From positions 1-64,000 of the forward strand of contig NZ_JACJQO010000021.1 of NCBI RefSeq assembly GCF_014696715.1: DNA of 64,000 nucleotides, written 5' to 3'. Under the pieces are notes generated by a model. The model was not told the origin of the DNA and ran no database searches. It saw only the letters and a list, made by a program, of their open reading frames with translations. Shown here one piece after another: positions 17,571-26,779 of this stretch. Within the stretch, counting starts at the first letter, position 1; the number at the start of each line of letters is the position of its first letter. The stretch is from Pseudanabaena sp. FACHB-2040 (lineage in GTDB: Bacteria > Cyanobacteriota > Cyanobacteriia > Phormidesmidales > Phormidesmidaceae). A program made the position numbers and the translations under genes.

Positions 17571-19433
17571 TTATGCTGCGACGGCTGCGATCGCACGACC
17601 TTCAGAACGGCCGAAGAGGACATAGTGGGATAGACCACTGACTAATCCTCCAGCTTGTACCAGTGCCCCTACATCAGGATTGAGTGCAAGATACCCGCTC
17701 TCATCGAAGACAGCGCTCGGGTTGCGGCCTTCCTTAGCTCCTAGGGTTACGTAGTGCTCATAGCCGCTGCCAAACAAGCCAGCTTGCACAGCATTTCGCA
17801 CATCAGTGTATTGTGCCAGGTAAAAGCTTTCCTGGAAGAGCATGAGCTGGGGCGAGCGCGACTCATTTACACCTACCTCGCTCCAGTGCTCAAAGGCGCT
17901 GCTAAAGGTACCCGCAGCGACAGCAGCCTGCACATCCGAGTAGCGCGTTAAGTAGTCCTGCTGATTGAATAGCTGGCTGGGGTTGCGTAGCTCCCGATGA
18001 CCATGCATGGCAAAGTGTTGAAAGCCGCTCTTGAAGGCACTGCTGGCAACAGCCAAAGCGACATCCTGGTTGGTTTCTAGATAAAAGCGCTCGTTGAAAA
18101 CGCTAGTAAAGTCTCGTCCCTCCAACCAACCAACCTGCCTAAAGTGATCAAACCCATTTGCAAACTGGCCGGTTTGCACAGCACTGGCGATGTCTTGGTT
18201 GTTGCGTAGGTAGCGAACTTCATCAAAAAAGAGCGAAACTTCCAAGCTACCTTGAGCAGAAACACTCAGAAAGTCGCGCCCTTCCTGGCGTCCAAACTGA
18301 GTGAAATGGTCAAAGCCATTGGTGAATTGACCGTTTTGCACAGCGATAGCTACGTCCAGGTGAGTCAGCAGGTAACGCTCTTCATTGAAGAATTGGGTAT
18401 TTAGTAGGCCCCCTGTTGCCGATGGAAAGGGTGGAATTGCAAGATTAGTAAAGCCGCCAAATTTAGCAAACTGTTCAAAGTTAAAAATCTCATCCCTGAT
18501 GACTGGCAAAAGCGTGGCGGGAGGCGTCACAGGGGGGAGGTCAGGAGGCGTTACAGGGGGCGTATCAGGGGCGATGGTCAGTGTCAGTGTCCCGGTACTA
18601 ATGAATCCTGCCCCGTAATCAACGAGGTAGCCAGCCTGAGCATAGGGGCCACCGCCGCCACTGTTGGGCTCGTCATACCATTGGCCCAGCAAAATTGGAA
18701 TTCCTGGCCCAGCCATCAAAGCGAAATCGTCGCCCGGATCAGGCGCTGCGTTGTTAGGCTCAGTGATAAACCAGTTGGAAAAGCCTGACGCAGTTACGCT
18801 GCCACTTTGATTACCCTGCCAAAACAGAGTGCCAGATTCAGGGCCGGTAACCCATCGCCACTGTCCTTCTGCGTCAACATCACTGGCCCCAATCCAGGCG
18901 TTACCTTGAATCAGCCCCTGGACAAAGTTCTGTTCATTTTGAGAGGTAATCGTTGCTAGATATCCACTGGTCCCCACGAAGTTGCGCGCAGCAGCGGCAT
19001 TACGAGCATCTGCCCAGGTAAGTCCGCTCCCAACAACATATTCGTAATAGGCTCCGCTTAAAGGGTCTAAGCCTGCTTTGCTGATCGAGATTTCAACTGA
19101 TTTTGAGCCGGTTCCGCTGGTGTTGATGTAAACAACTTGCCGCAGAGCTGCTTCGTAATCTGCTTCAGAAGCATTACCGGTAAGCGTTAAGACTTTTTGG
19201 CTATCGTCGTAGCTCCACTGAATCAAGGTTCCAGGAACGTTGCCCTGAGTTTGGCTGCCTTGCTCTTTTATACTGAGATTACCTTGGGCAGAACCTGAGG
19301 CAGAAGCAATTTTGACTGTGGCACCTGTGAGATCGCCAATTCCATCAGCCAGGTCTAGACTCGGTGCAATATTGGTGGCAGTGCCCTCTTCAAGAGAAAT
19401 TGCGCTAGTTAGTTGATTGATAAGGGTTGTCAT
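17571..19433 (-). CDS. C-type-lectin-domain protein with six C-terminal ~45-residue repeats
   Basis: 620 residues and no signal peptide. Residues 1-120 form a Ser/Thr/Gly-rich beta region, and 130-285 a C-type-lectin-like domain: TWADARNAAAARN, GYLATITSQNEQNFV, AWIGASD, WRWVTGPESG, FSNWFITEPNN. A proline linker (about 290-315) follows. The last 300 residues hold six repeats of the form YLxxNxDVxxAVxxGxFxxGFxHFxxxGxxEGR. Repeats of this type occur in secreted cyanobacterial and proteobacterial proteins, often exported by type I or related routes, which would fit the missing signal peptide. Predicted role: surface adhesion or carbohydrate binding. It is a single-gene unit with an AT-rich upstream region. 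Confidence 0.82.
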   Translation of the reverse strand: MTTLINQLTSAISLEEGTATNIAPSLDLADGIGDLTGATVKIASASGSAQGNLSIKEQGSQTQGNVPGTLIQWSYDDSQKVLTLTGNASEADYEAALRQVVYINTSGTGSKSVEISISKAGLDPLSGAYYEYVVGSGLTWADARNAAAARNFVGTSGYLATITSQNEQNFVQGLIQGNAWIGASDVDAEGQWRWVTGPESGTLFWQGNQSGSVTASGFSNWFITEPNNAAPDPGDDFALMAGPGIPILLGQWYDEPNSGGGGPYAQAGYLVDYGAGFISTGTLTLTIAPDTPPVTPPDLPPVTPPATLLPVIRDEIFNFEQFAKFGGFTNLAIPPFPSATGGLLNTQFFNEERYLLTHLDVAIAVQNGQFTNGFDHFTQFGRQEGRDFLSVSAQGSLEVSLFFDEVRYLRNNQDIASAVQTGQFANGFDHFRQVGWLEGRDFTSVFNERFYLETNQDVALAVASSAFKSGFQHFAMHGHRELRNPSQLFNQQDYLTRYSDVQAAVAAGTFSSAFEHWSEVGVNESRSPQLMLFQESFYLAQYTDVRNAVQAGLFGSGYEHYVTLGAKEGRNPSAVFDESGYLALNPDVGALVQAGGLVSGLSHYVLFGRSEGRAIAAVAA

Positions 19434-19854
19434 ATTGAGCTTCGGGAAAAGACAGCAAAACTATTACGCTCAGGTATAAAAGAGCTTAGGCTTCCCAAAT
19501 GTGTTAAGCCTTTTGCATGCTCGCTCTATAACCGGGCGCAGTGAGCTTTATGTTTGCAAGTCCATTCAATCAATTCGAATGGCTTAGTGTGTTGCAAACT
19601 CAGCAAACCCTTAGATACTGTCTATAAAAGGCACCAGAACTCTAAATTTCTTTTTTAGGTATTGCTACCGATTTCAGAAGCTGCTAAACTCCCGTTCGCT
19701 TTTATTAAAACTGTGAATCAACATCAAAATCTTAAACACGCTTTATCTTTTCATAAACTCCAATTTGCTACTTCAATTCTGAATTACAAGTCCTGAGCCT
19801 AAATTCAGATCGCCAATAGTCATAGCGCTGACTGCAAGTCACATGCATATTCAA
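19434..19854. promoter_or_regulatory. AT-rich upstream region of the lectin gene with nested inverted repeats
   Basis: No gene is seen. An imperfect cruciform-like structure lies at 19553-19598: outer TTTGCAA/TTGCAAA and inner CCATTC/GAATGG arms. It sits 120-165 bp upstream of the lectin ATG, a plausible place for a regulator site or leader hairpin. Promoter elements cannot be fixed with confidence. Confidence 0.35.
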
Positions 19855-19894
19855 AAACAAAGCCGACTACCTCAAGGGGCAACCGGCTTTGTTT
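19855..19894 (-). terminator. rho-independent terminator of rplU-rpmA
   Basis: AAACAAAGCCG (19855-19865) pairs perfectly with CGGCTTTGTTT (19884-19894). Read on the reverse strand the stem is followed by a short U-run, 30 bp past the rpmA stop. Confidence 0.85.
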
Positions 19895-19923
19895 GGATTT
19901 AACTTAAATTGACTTCAGCTAGA

Positions 19924-20226
19924 TTAGGCCGTTGCGGTTGCAGTTGCCGTTTCATTTGCAGTTTCAGCTGCAGCTGCACCGTAAACACTGACCTTCTTGC
20001 CGTTCTTACCTTTACGCTCAAAGGTAACAATGCCGTCAACCAGGGCAAAAAGGGTATCGTCGCTGCCTCGACCGACGTTGTTACCAGGGTGCAGTTTAGT
20101 GCCCCGCTGACGAACCAGAATATTGCCTGCCTTTACAGCTTCGCCACCGTACTTCTTCACGCCCAAACGCTTAGCATTTGAGTCGCGACCGTTCCGTGTG
20201 CTGCCTGTTCCTTTCTTATGAGCCAT
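19924..20226 (-). CDS. rpmA: 50S ribosomal protein L27
   Basis: The first ~85 residues are a clear L27: [19 protein letters not shown] at the N-terminus, whose tail reaches the peptidyl-transferase centre, then [17 protein letters not shown] and the closing [16 protein letters not shown]. No cleavable N-terminal extension of the Firmicutes type is present. The last 15 residues are an Ala/Thr tail ([15 protein letters not shown]) beyond the usual length. The gene follows rplU by 53 bp, the normal order, and is closed by a terminator. Confidence 0.98.
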   Translation of the reverse strand: MAHKKGTGSTRNGRDSNAKRLGVKKYGGEAVKAGNILVRQRGTKLHPGNNVGRGSDDTLFALVDGIVTFERKGKNGKKVSVYGAAAAETANETATATATA

Positions 20227-20279
20227 ATCGCCTCCCTGTGACTATCCAAGATATGAATGCTTGATACTGGTTGCCTACT

Positions 20280-20690
20280 TTATTCCTCTTCAGCAGCACC
20301 TGTAGTAGTTGAAGCCGTATCTACTGTTGCCTGACTAGAAGCGGATGCATCAGCTGCTTCAGCAATGGCTGTGCCATTCAAGTTGATTGCATCTACCATC
20401 AGTCGGGTTAGTTCCTGGCGGTGCCCCCGCTTCTTGCGGGTTTTCTTTTTGGGCTTCATCTTGTAAACGATGATCTTGCGTCCCCGTAGATGACGCATCA
20501 CGGTTGCAGTGATGGTTGCGCCCTCAACAACGGGTTGACCGACGTGGGCTTCACCGTCGTTGTTGATAAACAGAACTCGATCAAGCGTGATCTGCTCATC
20601 TTCGCCGATCGCCAGACGATCAACGTCGTAGAAACGACCTGGCTCTACTAGGATTTGCTTGCCGCCGGTTTCAATAATTGCGTATGTCAT
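20280..20690 (-). CDS. rplU: 50S ribosomal protein L21
   Basis: The core of about 103 residues is L21 ([18 protein letters not shown], then [20 protein letters not shown] and the basic [12 protein letters not shown] loop that binds 23S rRNA). A further ~33 residues form an Ala/Ser/Thr tail ending in EEE, not needed for the fold and resembling in composition the tail on L27. First gene of the rplU-rpmA operon. The 5' region (20700-20760) contains a short hairpin, GCTCT-CGCC-AGAGC at 20729-20742, that could be part of a leader. Confidence 0.98.
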   Translation of the reverse strand: MTYAIIETGGKQILVEPGRFYDVDRLAIGEDEQITLDRVLFINNDGEAHVGQPVVEGATITATVMRHLRGRKIIVYKMKPKKKTRKKRGHRQELTRLMVDAINLNGTAIAEAADASASSQATVDTASTTTGAAEEE

Positions 20691-20949
20691 CTCTCACCTC
20701 ATGGATGCCGTACAGGTAGCCGATCACTGCTCTCGCCAGAGCAAGCACGGCTCTTAGAAACCTGATCCGAGCAAAATAAACAGCCAGTTAACCATCATGC
20801 CTGAGAAATTCCTGCTCTGTCAAGAAACCCTTTTGCTATCGGGTGGTTAGGTCAGAGTCAAGTTTTCAAGACAGATAAAATTCTGTCCTGACTGAGCCGG
20901 AGATCGCTGTCAAGAGAAGGTAATGGGTCTTCCTTGGGAAGGAGAAAAT

Positions 20950-22074
20950 ATGGCCGATGTGTGCTTGATGGCAGCTCAGATACTGGCGGACTGCATGAGC
21001 GATCCTGGGCAGAAACCCATGATTCACCGTGAACCTGTAGAAGCGGTGGCTATGCGGCCTACCATTGCCCCGCCCCGCCCTGCCAGCGTGGCAGCCTCTT
21101 CGGCTCCCATGACAGCACCCCCGGCTCCTTTTGCTCGGCCAGCTCCCTGTGAAGCGGGGCCGGTTGGAAAGGGGGGATGTGTAGCGGCATCCTCTGGCGT
21201 CGGTTTCGTTTCTGCGCAGGCGATGGCGGAAACAGCGGCAACTGCCGATATCACCCAAACGGCTCCGGCCCGTACGGCTGCTCGGCCCCAGCCTTTGATT
21301 CCCATGCTGCCCCGATTTAGCCGCCCGACGTCAGTTCATCCGGCGGTTGCCATCAGCGAAACCCATCTGTGGATGCCTCGGCCCCAGAATGGGACTCAGC
21401 TTTATTCTCAGCGGCGAGCTGCTCTACGGTCTGGACAGCTATTTACTCGTATTTCACCTGGGGCCTTCCGGGAGCAGTGGGAGGCGGCAACGAGTCAGCC
21501 AACCCACCAGCAGTGGCAGGATCTCCTGGCCCAAGAGGCGCGGGCCGTGACGGCAGGGCAAGGCGGTAACCGGCTTACCGTTGTGGTGGGGGATTCGCTT
21601 AGCCTGTGGCTACCTTCGGAGGCGCTGCCGCGCGATCGCTTCTGGCTCAATCAAAGTATTTCTGGAGAGACGACTGCTCAGATTTTGCAGCGGCTTCCGG
21701 CCTTTGCCTCGACCCGCCCCGACACTATTTATGTGATGGCTGGGGTTAACGATTTGAAGAATGGAGCCTCGAATGCAGAGGTCGTGAATAACTTGCGGCT
21801 GATCACCCAGCGCTTGCGGCAGCAGCACCCCGAGGCCCGCATTGTGGTGCACTCGATCTTGCCAACCCGGCTAGCAAATATCTCCTCGGCCCGAGTGCGG
21901 CTGTTAAACCAGCTGATTGGCTATGCTGTGCGGCATCAGGACGGAGAATTTTTGGACTTGCAGCCCCAGTTTACGGATACTCAAGGCAACTTGAGCCAGG
22001 ATCTGACGACCGACGGCCTGCATTTAAACCCTCAGGGTTATCGGGTTTGGCAGATGACGATGCTGGCGATTTAA
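20950..22074 (+). CDS. SGNH/GDSL-type esterase or acyl hydrolase with N-terminal low-complexity region
   Basis: Start at 20950 because AAGGAG lies seven bases upstream. 374 residues. Residues 1-170 are Ala/Pro-rich with a short conserved block MADVCLMAAQILADCM. The hydrolase domain follows: block I VVVGDSLSLW with the nucleophile Ser, block III AGVNDLKNG, and block V DGLHLNPQGY with the catalytic Asp and His. A catalytic glycine in block II is plausible at NQSISGET. It probably deacylates a lipid or polysaccharide. There is no signal peptide, so it is cytoplasmic or exported by an unseen route. Transcribed divergently from rplU. Confidence 0.85.
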   Translation: MADVCLMAAQILADCMSDPGQKPMIHREPVEAVAMRPTIAPPRPASVAASSAPMTAPPAPFARPAPCEAGPVGKGGCVAASSGVGFVSAQAMAETAATADITQTAPARTAARPQPLIPMLPRFSRPTSVHPAVAISETHLWMPRPQNGTQLYSQRRAALRSGQLFTRISPGAFREQWEAATSQPTHQQWQDLLAQEARAVTAGQGGNRLTVVVGDSLSLWLPSEALPRDRFWLNQSISGETTAQILQRLPAFASTRPDTIYVMAGVNDLKNGASNAEVVNNLRLITQRLRQQHPEARIVVHSILPTRLANISSARVRLLNQLIGYAVRHQDGEFLDLQPQFTDTQGNLSQDLTTDGLHLNPQGYRVWQMTMLAI

Positions 22075-22139
22075 AGGCCCCAGGAAGACCCCAGGATTTA
22101 GCTACCTCAAAATTTATTTCTGAACCAGGCTGAATCGCT

Positions 22140-24506
22140 ATGCTGGAGAGAATCGGCAGCGGATTCAGTATGACAGCGGTTAGCCAGTTAGATAGAGCAG
22201 CCCTTCTCCAGCAAATTCGCAGCAGCCTCAGACCGGGGCAGCAGGCGCTGGCAGACTGGTCGGGTGGGCCGCTGGCAGTGTCGGCGGTGCCAGGATCGGG
22301 CAAGTCTACTGGAATGGCAGCGGCGGCGGCGATTGCGATCGCACGTCACCAGCTCCACGTCAATCGCCAGCTAGTGTTGGTCACCTTTACCCGCTCGGCA
22401 GCCGCTAACCTCAAGGCCAGAGTTCGGCACCATTTGCGCCAGCTAGCGTTGCCCCCAAACAGCTTTGTGGTTTATACCCTGCACGGTCTGGCCTTAACCA
22501 TTGCTACCCGCAACCCCGAACTCTCCAACCTGAGTTTGGAATCGCTCACCCTGGTTTCACCGGGGCAGAGCAACCGGCTGATTCGGGCCTGTGTGGAGCA
22601 GTGGATTGTTGCTAACCCCAACTTCTACCAGAAGCTGATTGAGGGCCGGCGCTTTGATGGCGAAGAAACTGAGCGGCTAAGACGGCAGTCGGTTTTGCGG
22701 ACAGAGATTTTACCAGCGCTGGCGCTGACTGCCATTCGAGAAGCTAAAAGCTCGGGCGTTTCTGCCGCAGAAATGGGCCAGATTTCGTTGAACCTGACGC
22801 AGGCTCTGCCGGAGGGTGTGGAAGACTACAGCGTACTTTCGATGGCTGCTGGTCTGTATGAGCGCTACCAGGATCTCCTGCAGCAGCGAGGCTTTATCGA
22901 CTACGACGATATGATTTTGGCTGCTCTGCGAACGCTGCAGGATGATGAAACTCGGCGCTTTTGGCAGGGGCGCATGTTTGCGGTCTTTGAGGACGAGGCC
23001 CAGGATTCATCGCCGCTGCAGACAGAGCTGCTGACGCTCCTAGCGGCGGATCCCCAGCATCCGGACGCGCCGCCCAACCTGGTTAGAGTCGGGGATCCCA
23101 ATCAAGCGATCAACTCGACGTTTACCCCGGCAGACCCAGTTTTCTTCAATCGATTTTGTGATGATTGTCAGCGTCAGGGCCGGTTGATCACGATGGATCA
23201 GGCTGGGCGCAGTAGTCAGATCATTATGGATGCGGCCAATGCGCTACTGAAGTGGGTCAATCAATCCCGGCTGGCTGGGGGCGAAACGCCCTTTCGAGAT
23301 CAGGCGATTTTGCCGGTCACTTGGGATGATCCTCAGGCGGATGCTAACCCGCTGCCGGAAGGGCTGGGGCTGGAACTGCAGGTGCCCGATGACATTACCG
23401 ATTCGGTGCGGCGACTGGCCCAGCGGGTGGTGGATCTCCATCAGCAGCAGCCCGACTACAGCTTTGCGGTGCTGGTGCGAGAGGGGCGGCAGGGGCTGTT
23501 TATCGGCAACTTGCTGCGCAATCCTGCGGCCCTGGGGGTAGATCTGGCCCAGGCGGGGGTGCGGCTGTATGACGTGGGCGAGCGCGATCGCCAGACTCAG
23601 GTGCCTGAGGAAATGCTGGCCCTGATGCGGTTTATTGAGCGGCCCCACTCGCCAGATGCCCTGAAGGGAGCGCTGCGGGTGCTGGTGGATCGTCGCCGCA
23701 TTCCTACCCAGGATCTCAATGCGCTGGCGAATGCGCCCGAGCAATTTCTCTACCCTGGCCCTTTAGATACGCCGCCCGACACTGATGCGGCCCGGCAGGC
23801 GCGGCGGCTATGTGCGGGGCTGTTGCGATCGCGACTAGAGCTTCCCCCCTACCACCTAATTCCTTTCATTGGGCTGACCCTAGGCTATAGCCAGAGTGAG
23901 CTAGCGACTGCCGATAAGCTGGCTGCTCGTCTCAGTCAGCAGACTCGAGAGCACAACACGCTGGCTGCCATGCTGGAAGCCTTGCAGGAGATTGTGGGTT
24001 CTGAGCGGTTTGAGGGGGTTGATACCGAGGAAACCGAGTCGCAGTATTCGCGTCCGGGCCAGCTCACTCTGATCACAATGCACAAGGCGAAGGGTCTGGA
24101 CTGGGATGTGGTGTTTCTGCCGTTTCTCCATGAAAGAACGATCCCCGGTGAGCTTTGGGTGCCGCCCCAGGGAGAATTTTTGGGCGACTTTACCCTGGCT
24201 GATGTGGCCCGCGCTCAAATTCGGGCCTATGCCCACGGCGAGAGGGGAGCCGCTACGCTTCCCGATGTTTTGTCTGCCTGGGATCAGGCCAAACACCTCA
24301 AAACTGCTGAAGAGTACCGCCTCCTCTATGTGGCGATGACCCGCGCCAAACGTCTGCTCTGGATGTCGGCGGCGCGGCAGGCCCCATTTACCTGGAGCAA
24401 GCCTGAGAAGGTACAGGAGGCTCAGCCCTGCCCGGTCTTTCCGGTGCTGCGGCAGCGATTTTTGCCTAAGGGTAGCGGCTGGGTGGGTAAAGAAATAGGA
24501 AAATAG
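22140..24506 (+). CDS. UvrD/Rep-family superfamily 1 DNA helicase
   Basis: 788 residues (or 778 from an internal ATG at 22170; neither start has a convincing ribosome site). Helicase motifs in order: Walker A SAVPGSGKST (motif I), VTFTRSAAANLKARV (Ia), FEDEAQDSS (motif II, DEAQD), VGDPNQAINSTF (III), DQAGRSS (IV region), ITMHKAKGLDWDVVFLP (V) and YVAMTRAKRLLW (VI). It is diverged from PcrA/UvrD, being more compact in domain 1B and lacking the C-terminal RNA-polymerase-binding tail. Likely 3'-5' helicase in repair or replication restart. The thioredoxin-like gene follows 34 bp downstream. Confidence 0.9.
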   Translation: MLERIGSGFSMTAVSQLDRAALLQQIRSSLRPGQQALADWSGGPLAVSAVPGSGKSTGMAAAAAIAIARHQLHVNRQLVLVTFTRSAAANLKARVRHHLRQLALPPNSFVVYTLHGLALTIATRNPELSNLSLESLTLVSPGQSNRLIRACVEQWIVANPNFYQKLIEGRRFDGEETERLRRQSVLRTEILPALALTAIREAKSSGVSAAEMGQISLNLTQALPEGVEDYSVLSMAAGLYERYQDLLQQRGFIDYDDMILAALRTLQDDETRRFWQGRMFAVFEDEAQDSSPLQTELLTLLAADPQHPDAPPNLVRVGDPNQAINSTFTPADPVFFNRFCDDCQRQGRLITMDQAGRSSQIIMDAANALLKWVNQSRLAGGETPFRDQAILPVTWDDPQADANPLPEGLGLELQVPDDITDSVRRLAQRVVDLHQQQPDYSFAVLVREGRQGLFIGNLLRNPAALGVDLAQAGVRLYDVGERDRQTQVPEEMLALMRFIERPHSPDALKGALRVLVDRRRIPTQDLNALANAPEQFLYPGPLDTPPDTDAARQARRLCAGLLRSRLELPPYHLIPFIGLTLGYSQSELATADKLAARLSQQTREHNTLAAMLEALQEIVGSERFEGVDTEETESQYSRPGQLTLITMHKAKGLDWDVVFLPFLHERTIPGELWVPPQGEFLGDFTLADVARAQIRAYAHGERGAATLPDVLSAWDQAKHLKTAEEYRLLYVAMTRAKRLLWMSAARQAPFTWSKPEKVQEAQPCPVFPVLRQRFLPKGSGWVGKEIGK

Positions 24507-24540
24507 TCAATAAGCGGCTATCTGCATAGGAGGAGTTTTT

Positions 24541-24855
24541 ATGAGTCGAGCAGTGATTAAGTTCTCGTCTGAGGACTGCGGCATCTGTCACAAAATGTCG
24601 TTTTACGACCAGAAGGTGTCTGAGGAACTGGGCCTGGAGTTTGTCGATGTGAAAATGCAGGACACGGTTACCTACCGTAAGTACCGCAAGATTCTTTTGG
24701 CTCAGTATCCTGACAAGGCTGAGATGGGTTGGCCGACCTACCTGATTTGCGATGATCCCGAGGGAGAGTTTGCCATTGTTGGAGAGGTTAAGGGGGGCCA
24801 TCCGAAAGGTGAGTTTCGCAGCCGTTTGCAGGAAGTTCTGGGTGTGGGTAGCTGA
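24541..24855 (+). CDS. thioredoxin-like protein with CGIC active site
   Basis: 104 residues with a strong AGGAGG site eight bases upstream of the ATG. The thioredoxin fold is indicated by VIKFSSEDCGICHKMSFYD, in which Cys-Gly-Ile-Cys replaces the usual CGPC, and by a cis-proline candidate GWPTYLI. The redox pair is therefore intact but with a less reducing type of linker, close to glutaredoxin or TlpA relatives. No signal peptide: cytoplasmic. It follows the helicase gene closely and may be co-transcribed, but the biochemical link is not obvious. Confidence 0.8.
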   Translation: MSRAVIKFSSEDCGICHKMSFYDQKVSEELGLEFVDVKMQDTVTYRKYRKILLAQYPDKAEMGWPTYLICDDPEGEFAIVGEVKGGHPKGEFRSRLQEVLGVGS

Positions 24856-24895
24856 TATGGAGTAAGGCGATGTTGGGGTCTGCGCTTTAAGACCT

Positions 24896-24962
24896 AGCCC
24901 GGGGCCTTTCCCCAGACCCCGCTTTTTGGGGGCCCGGGCTCCCCTAAACTCCCCGAAAGGGG
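24896..24962 (+). terminator. GC-rich hairpin and small stem after the thioredoxin-like gene
   Basis: AGCCCGGGGCC (24896-24906) pairs with GGCCCGGGCT (24931-24940) with one bulged G, and CCCC-GAAA-GGGG follows at 24951-24962. No U-run follows, so this could be a terminator of a different type or a dispersed GC-rich element. It is 40 bp past the stop. Confidence 0.4.
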
Positions 24963-25039
24963 CTGCCTGTGGGCCGGATGGCCAGATCAGTGATCCAGTT
25001 GTTCAGTGGCTTACTCAATGTGGGTAGACGGGGGTTGTC

Positions 25040-26080
25040 ATGCCAGTTGCCTTGGATAATCTTTTTAGCCAGATTGAGTCGCTGGTGCTGTGCCACTCTC
25101 CTAGCGGCGCGGAATGTGAGATTAATGAGTTTTTGCTGGAAGCGTTTGCGGCGCTGGGAGTGGAGCACTGGCGGGATGATGCGGATAATCTGATTGCCAA
25201 GATTCCTGGGAAGGATGAGCGGCGGGCCATTGCCATTACTGCTCACAAAGATGAGATCGGGGCTATCGTCAAAGCCGTGCTGCCCGATGGCCGAATTTCG
25301 GTGCGCAAGTTGGGCGGGGCCTTTCCCTGGGTCTATGGAGAAGGGGTAGTGGATTTGTTGGGGGATCAGCAGACTGTCAGCGGTGTTCTTTGCTTTGGCT
25401 CGCGCCATGTCTCCCATGAATCTCCCCAAAAGCAGCAGCAGGAGGGTAAGGCCGTCACGTGGGAAAGCGCCTGGATCGAGACCTGCCGTACCCCCAGTGA
25501 ACTGGAGCAGGCTGGGGTGCGGCCCGGTACTCGCATGGTGGTGGGCAAGCACCGCAAGCGCCCCTTTCGCATGGGCGACTTCATTGCCAGCTACACCCTC
25601 GATAACAAAGCCTCGGTTGCGATTTTGCTGGCGCTGGCTGAGCGGCTCAAGCAGCCGCCCGTGACGGTGTACCTGGTAGCTTCAGCTAAAGAGGAGGTCG
25701 GGGCGATTGGGGCGCTCTATTTTTCTCAGCGTCAAGCGCTAGAGGCGCTGGTAGCCCTGGAAATCTGTCCCCTGTCGGAGGAGTATCCGGTGCAGGCAGG
25801 GCCGGTGCCGGTGCTGCTGTCCCAAGATGGCTACGGCGTGTACGATGAGGGGCTAAACTGGCAGATTCGTCAGGCGGCTGAAGCCTTACAGCAGCCTTTG
25901 CAGCTAGCCACTATCAGCGGCTTTGGCAGCGATGGCTCGATTGCTATGAAGTTTGGCCATGTGTCTCGGGCTGCCTGTTTGAGCTTTCCGACGCAAAATA
26001 CCCACGGGTTTGAGATTGCTCATTTGGGTGCGATCGCAGCCTGCACCGACATCCTAGAGCGTTTCTGTAACGACCTGTGA
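25040..26080 (+). CDS. M42-family aminopeptidase (glutamyl aminopeptidase-like)
   Basis: 346 residues. The M42 di-metal ligands can be placed: His and Asp in ITAHKDEIG, Asp in TLDNKASV, the general base Glu pair in ASAKEEVGAIG, an acidic residue in VALEICPLSEEYP (Glu where many members have Asp), and the last His in FPTQNTHGFEI. The fold-typical PDZ-like insert (about residues 70-160) is present. These enzymes are large tetrahedral cytosolic peptidases that trim peptides. The gene is separated from its neighbours by 184 and 89 bp. The start ATG lacks a strong ribosome site. Confidence 0.9.
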   Translation: MPVALDNLFSQIESLVLCHSPSGAECEINEFLLEAFAALGVEHWRDDADNLIAKIPGKDERRAIAITAHKDEIGAIVKAVLPDGRISVRKLGGAFPWVYGEGVVDLLGDQQTVSGVLCFGSRHVSHESPQKQQQEGKAVTWESAWIETCRTPSELEQAGVRPGTRMVVGKHRKRPFRMGDFIASYTLDNKASVAILLALAERLKQPPVTVYLVASAKEEVGAIGALYFSQRQALEALVALEICPLSEEYPVQAGPVPVLLSQDGYGVYDEGLNWQIRQAAEALQQPLQLATISGFGSDGSIAMKFGHVSRAACLSFPTQNTHGFEIAHLGAIAACTDILERFCNDL

Positions 26081-26169
26081 CCGGGATTCTGGGGTTTTTG
26101 AGAAACTTGCCTAGAATGTAGGCAGGAGGCGGCGTTGCTAGCTTCCCAATCTGTTTTCCGGAAAGAGCT

Positions 26170-26637
26170 ATGGCCAAAACTGTCGCAGACGTGATGACCT
26201 CCGACCCCATCACGGTCAAACCCGAAACCCCGCTAAAAGACGCCATTCAGATCCTGGCGGAAAAGCGCTTTAGCGGCCTACCCGTGGTGGATGAGGCGGG
26301 AAAGCTAGTAGGCGTTCTCTCCGAAACTGACCTGATGTGGCAAGAAACAGGTGTGGAGCCTCCTCCTTACATCACGCTGCTAGACAGCGTAATCTACCTG
26401 AAAAATCCGGCCAAATATAACCAGGAACTGCACAAAGCGCTGGGGCAAACGGTTCAGGAGGTTATGACGGCTGAAAAAATTGTCACCATTGCGCCCGACC
26501 AGCCGCTGCGAGAAGCGGCTCAACTAATGCACGACCGGCAAATCCGGCGACTGCCCGTGGTAATCGCGGCGGGCAATCTAGTGGGCATCCTGACCCGAGG
26601 GGACATCGTCCGAGAGATGGCCAGCCACTACTCCTGA
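26170..26637 (+). CDS. CBS-domain pair protein
   Basis: 155 residues made of two CBS motifs: VADVMTSDPITVKPETPLKD to VGVLSETDL, and VQEVMTAEKIVTIAPDQPL to VGILTRGDIVREM. The linker of about 35 residues contains a YITLLDSVIYLKNPAKYN segment. CBS pairs bind adenosine nucleotides and act as energy sensors; stand-alone forms in plants and cyanobacteria also regulate thioredoxins. It has no other domain, so it must act through partners. AAGAG precedes the ATG weakly. Confidence 0.92.
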   Translation: MAKTVADVMTSDPITVKPETPLKDAIQILAEKRFSGLPVVDEAGKLVGVLSETDLMWQETGVEPPPYITLLDSVIYLKNPAKYNQELHKALGQTVQEVMTAEKIVTIAPDQPLREAAQLMHDRQIRRLPVVIAAGNLVGILTRGDIVREMASHYS

Positions 26638-26779
26638 GGCTTGGATCAACAGCCGCCTAGCATCCAGGGGGTGTTGGGCACGACAGCTAATCCCAGAAGT
26701 TTCCCAGAAATTAAAGACTATCGCTGATCCCCAAAATGGCCGATAGTGGTATTAGCTGATTTGTGTTGAAGATTACGAA

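Noticed and set aside
24896-24962. Insertion sequence end
   Set aside because: The GC-rich stem has no transposase gene or target duplication near it.
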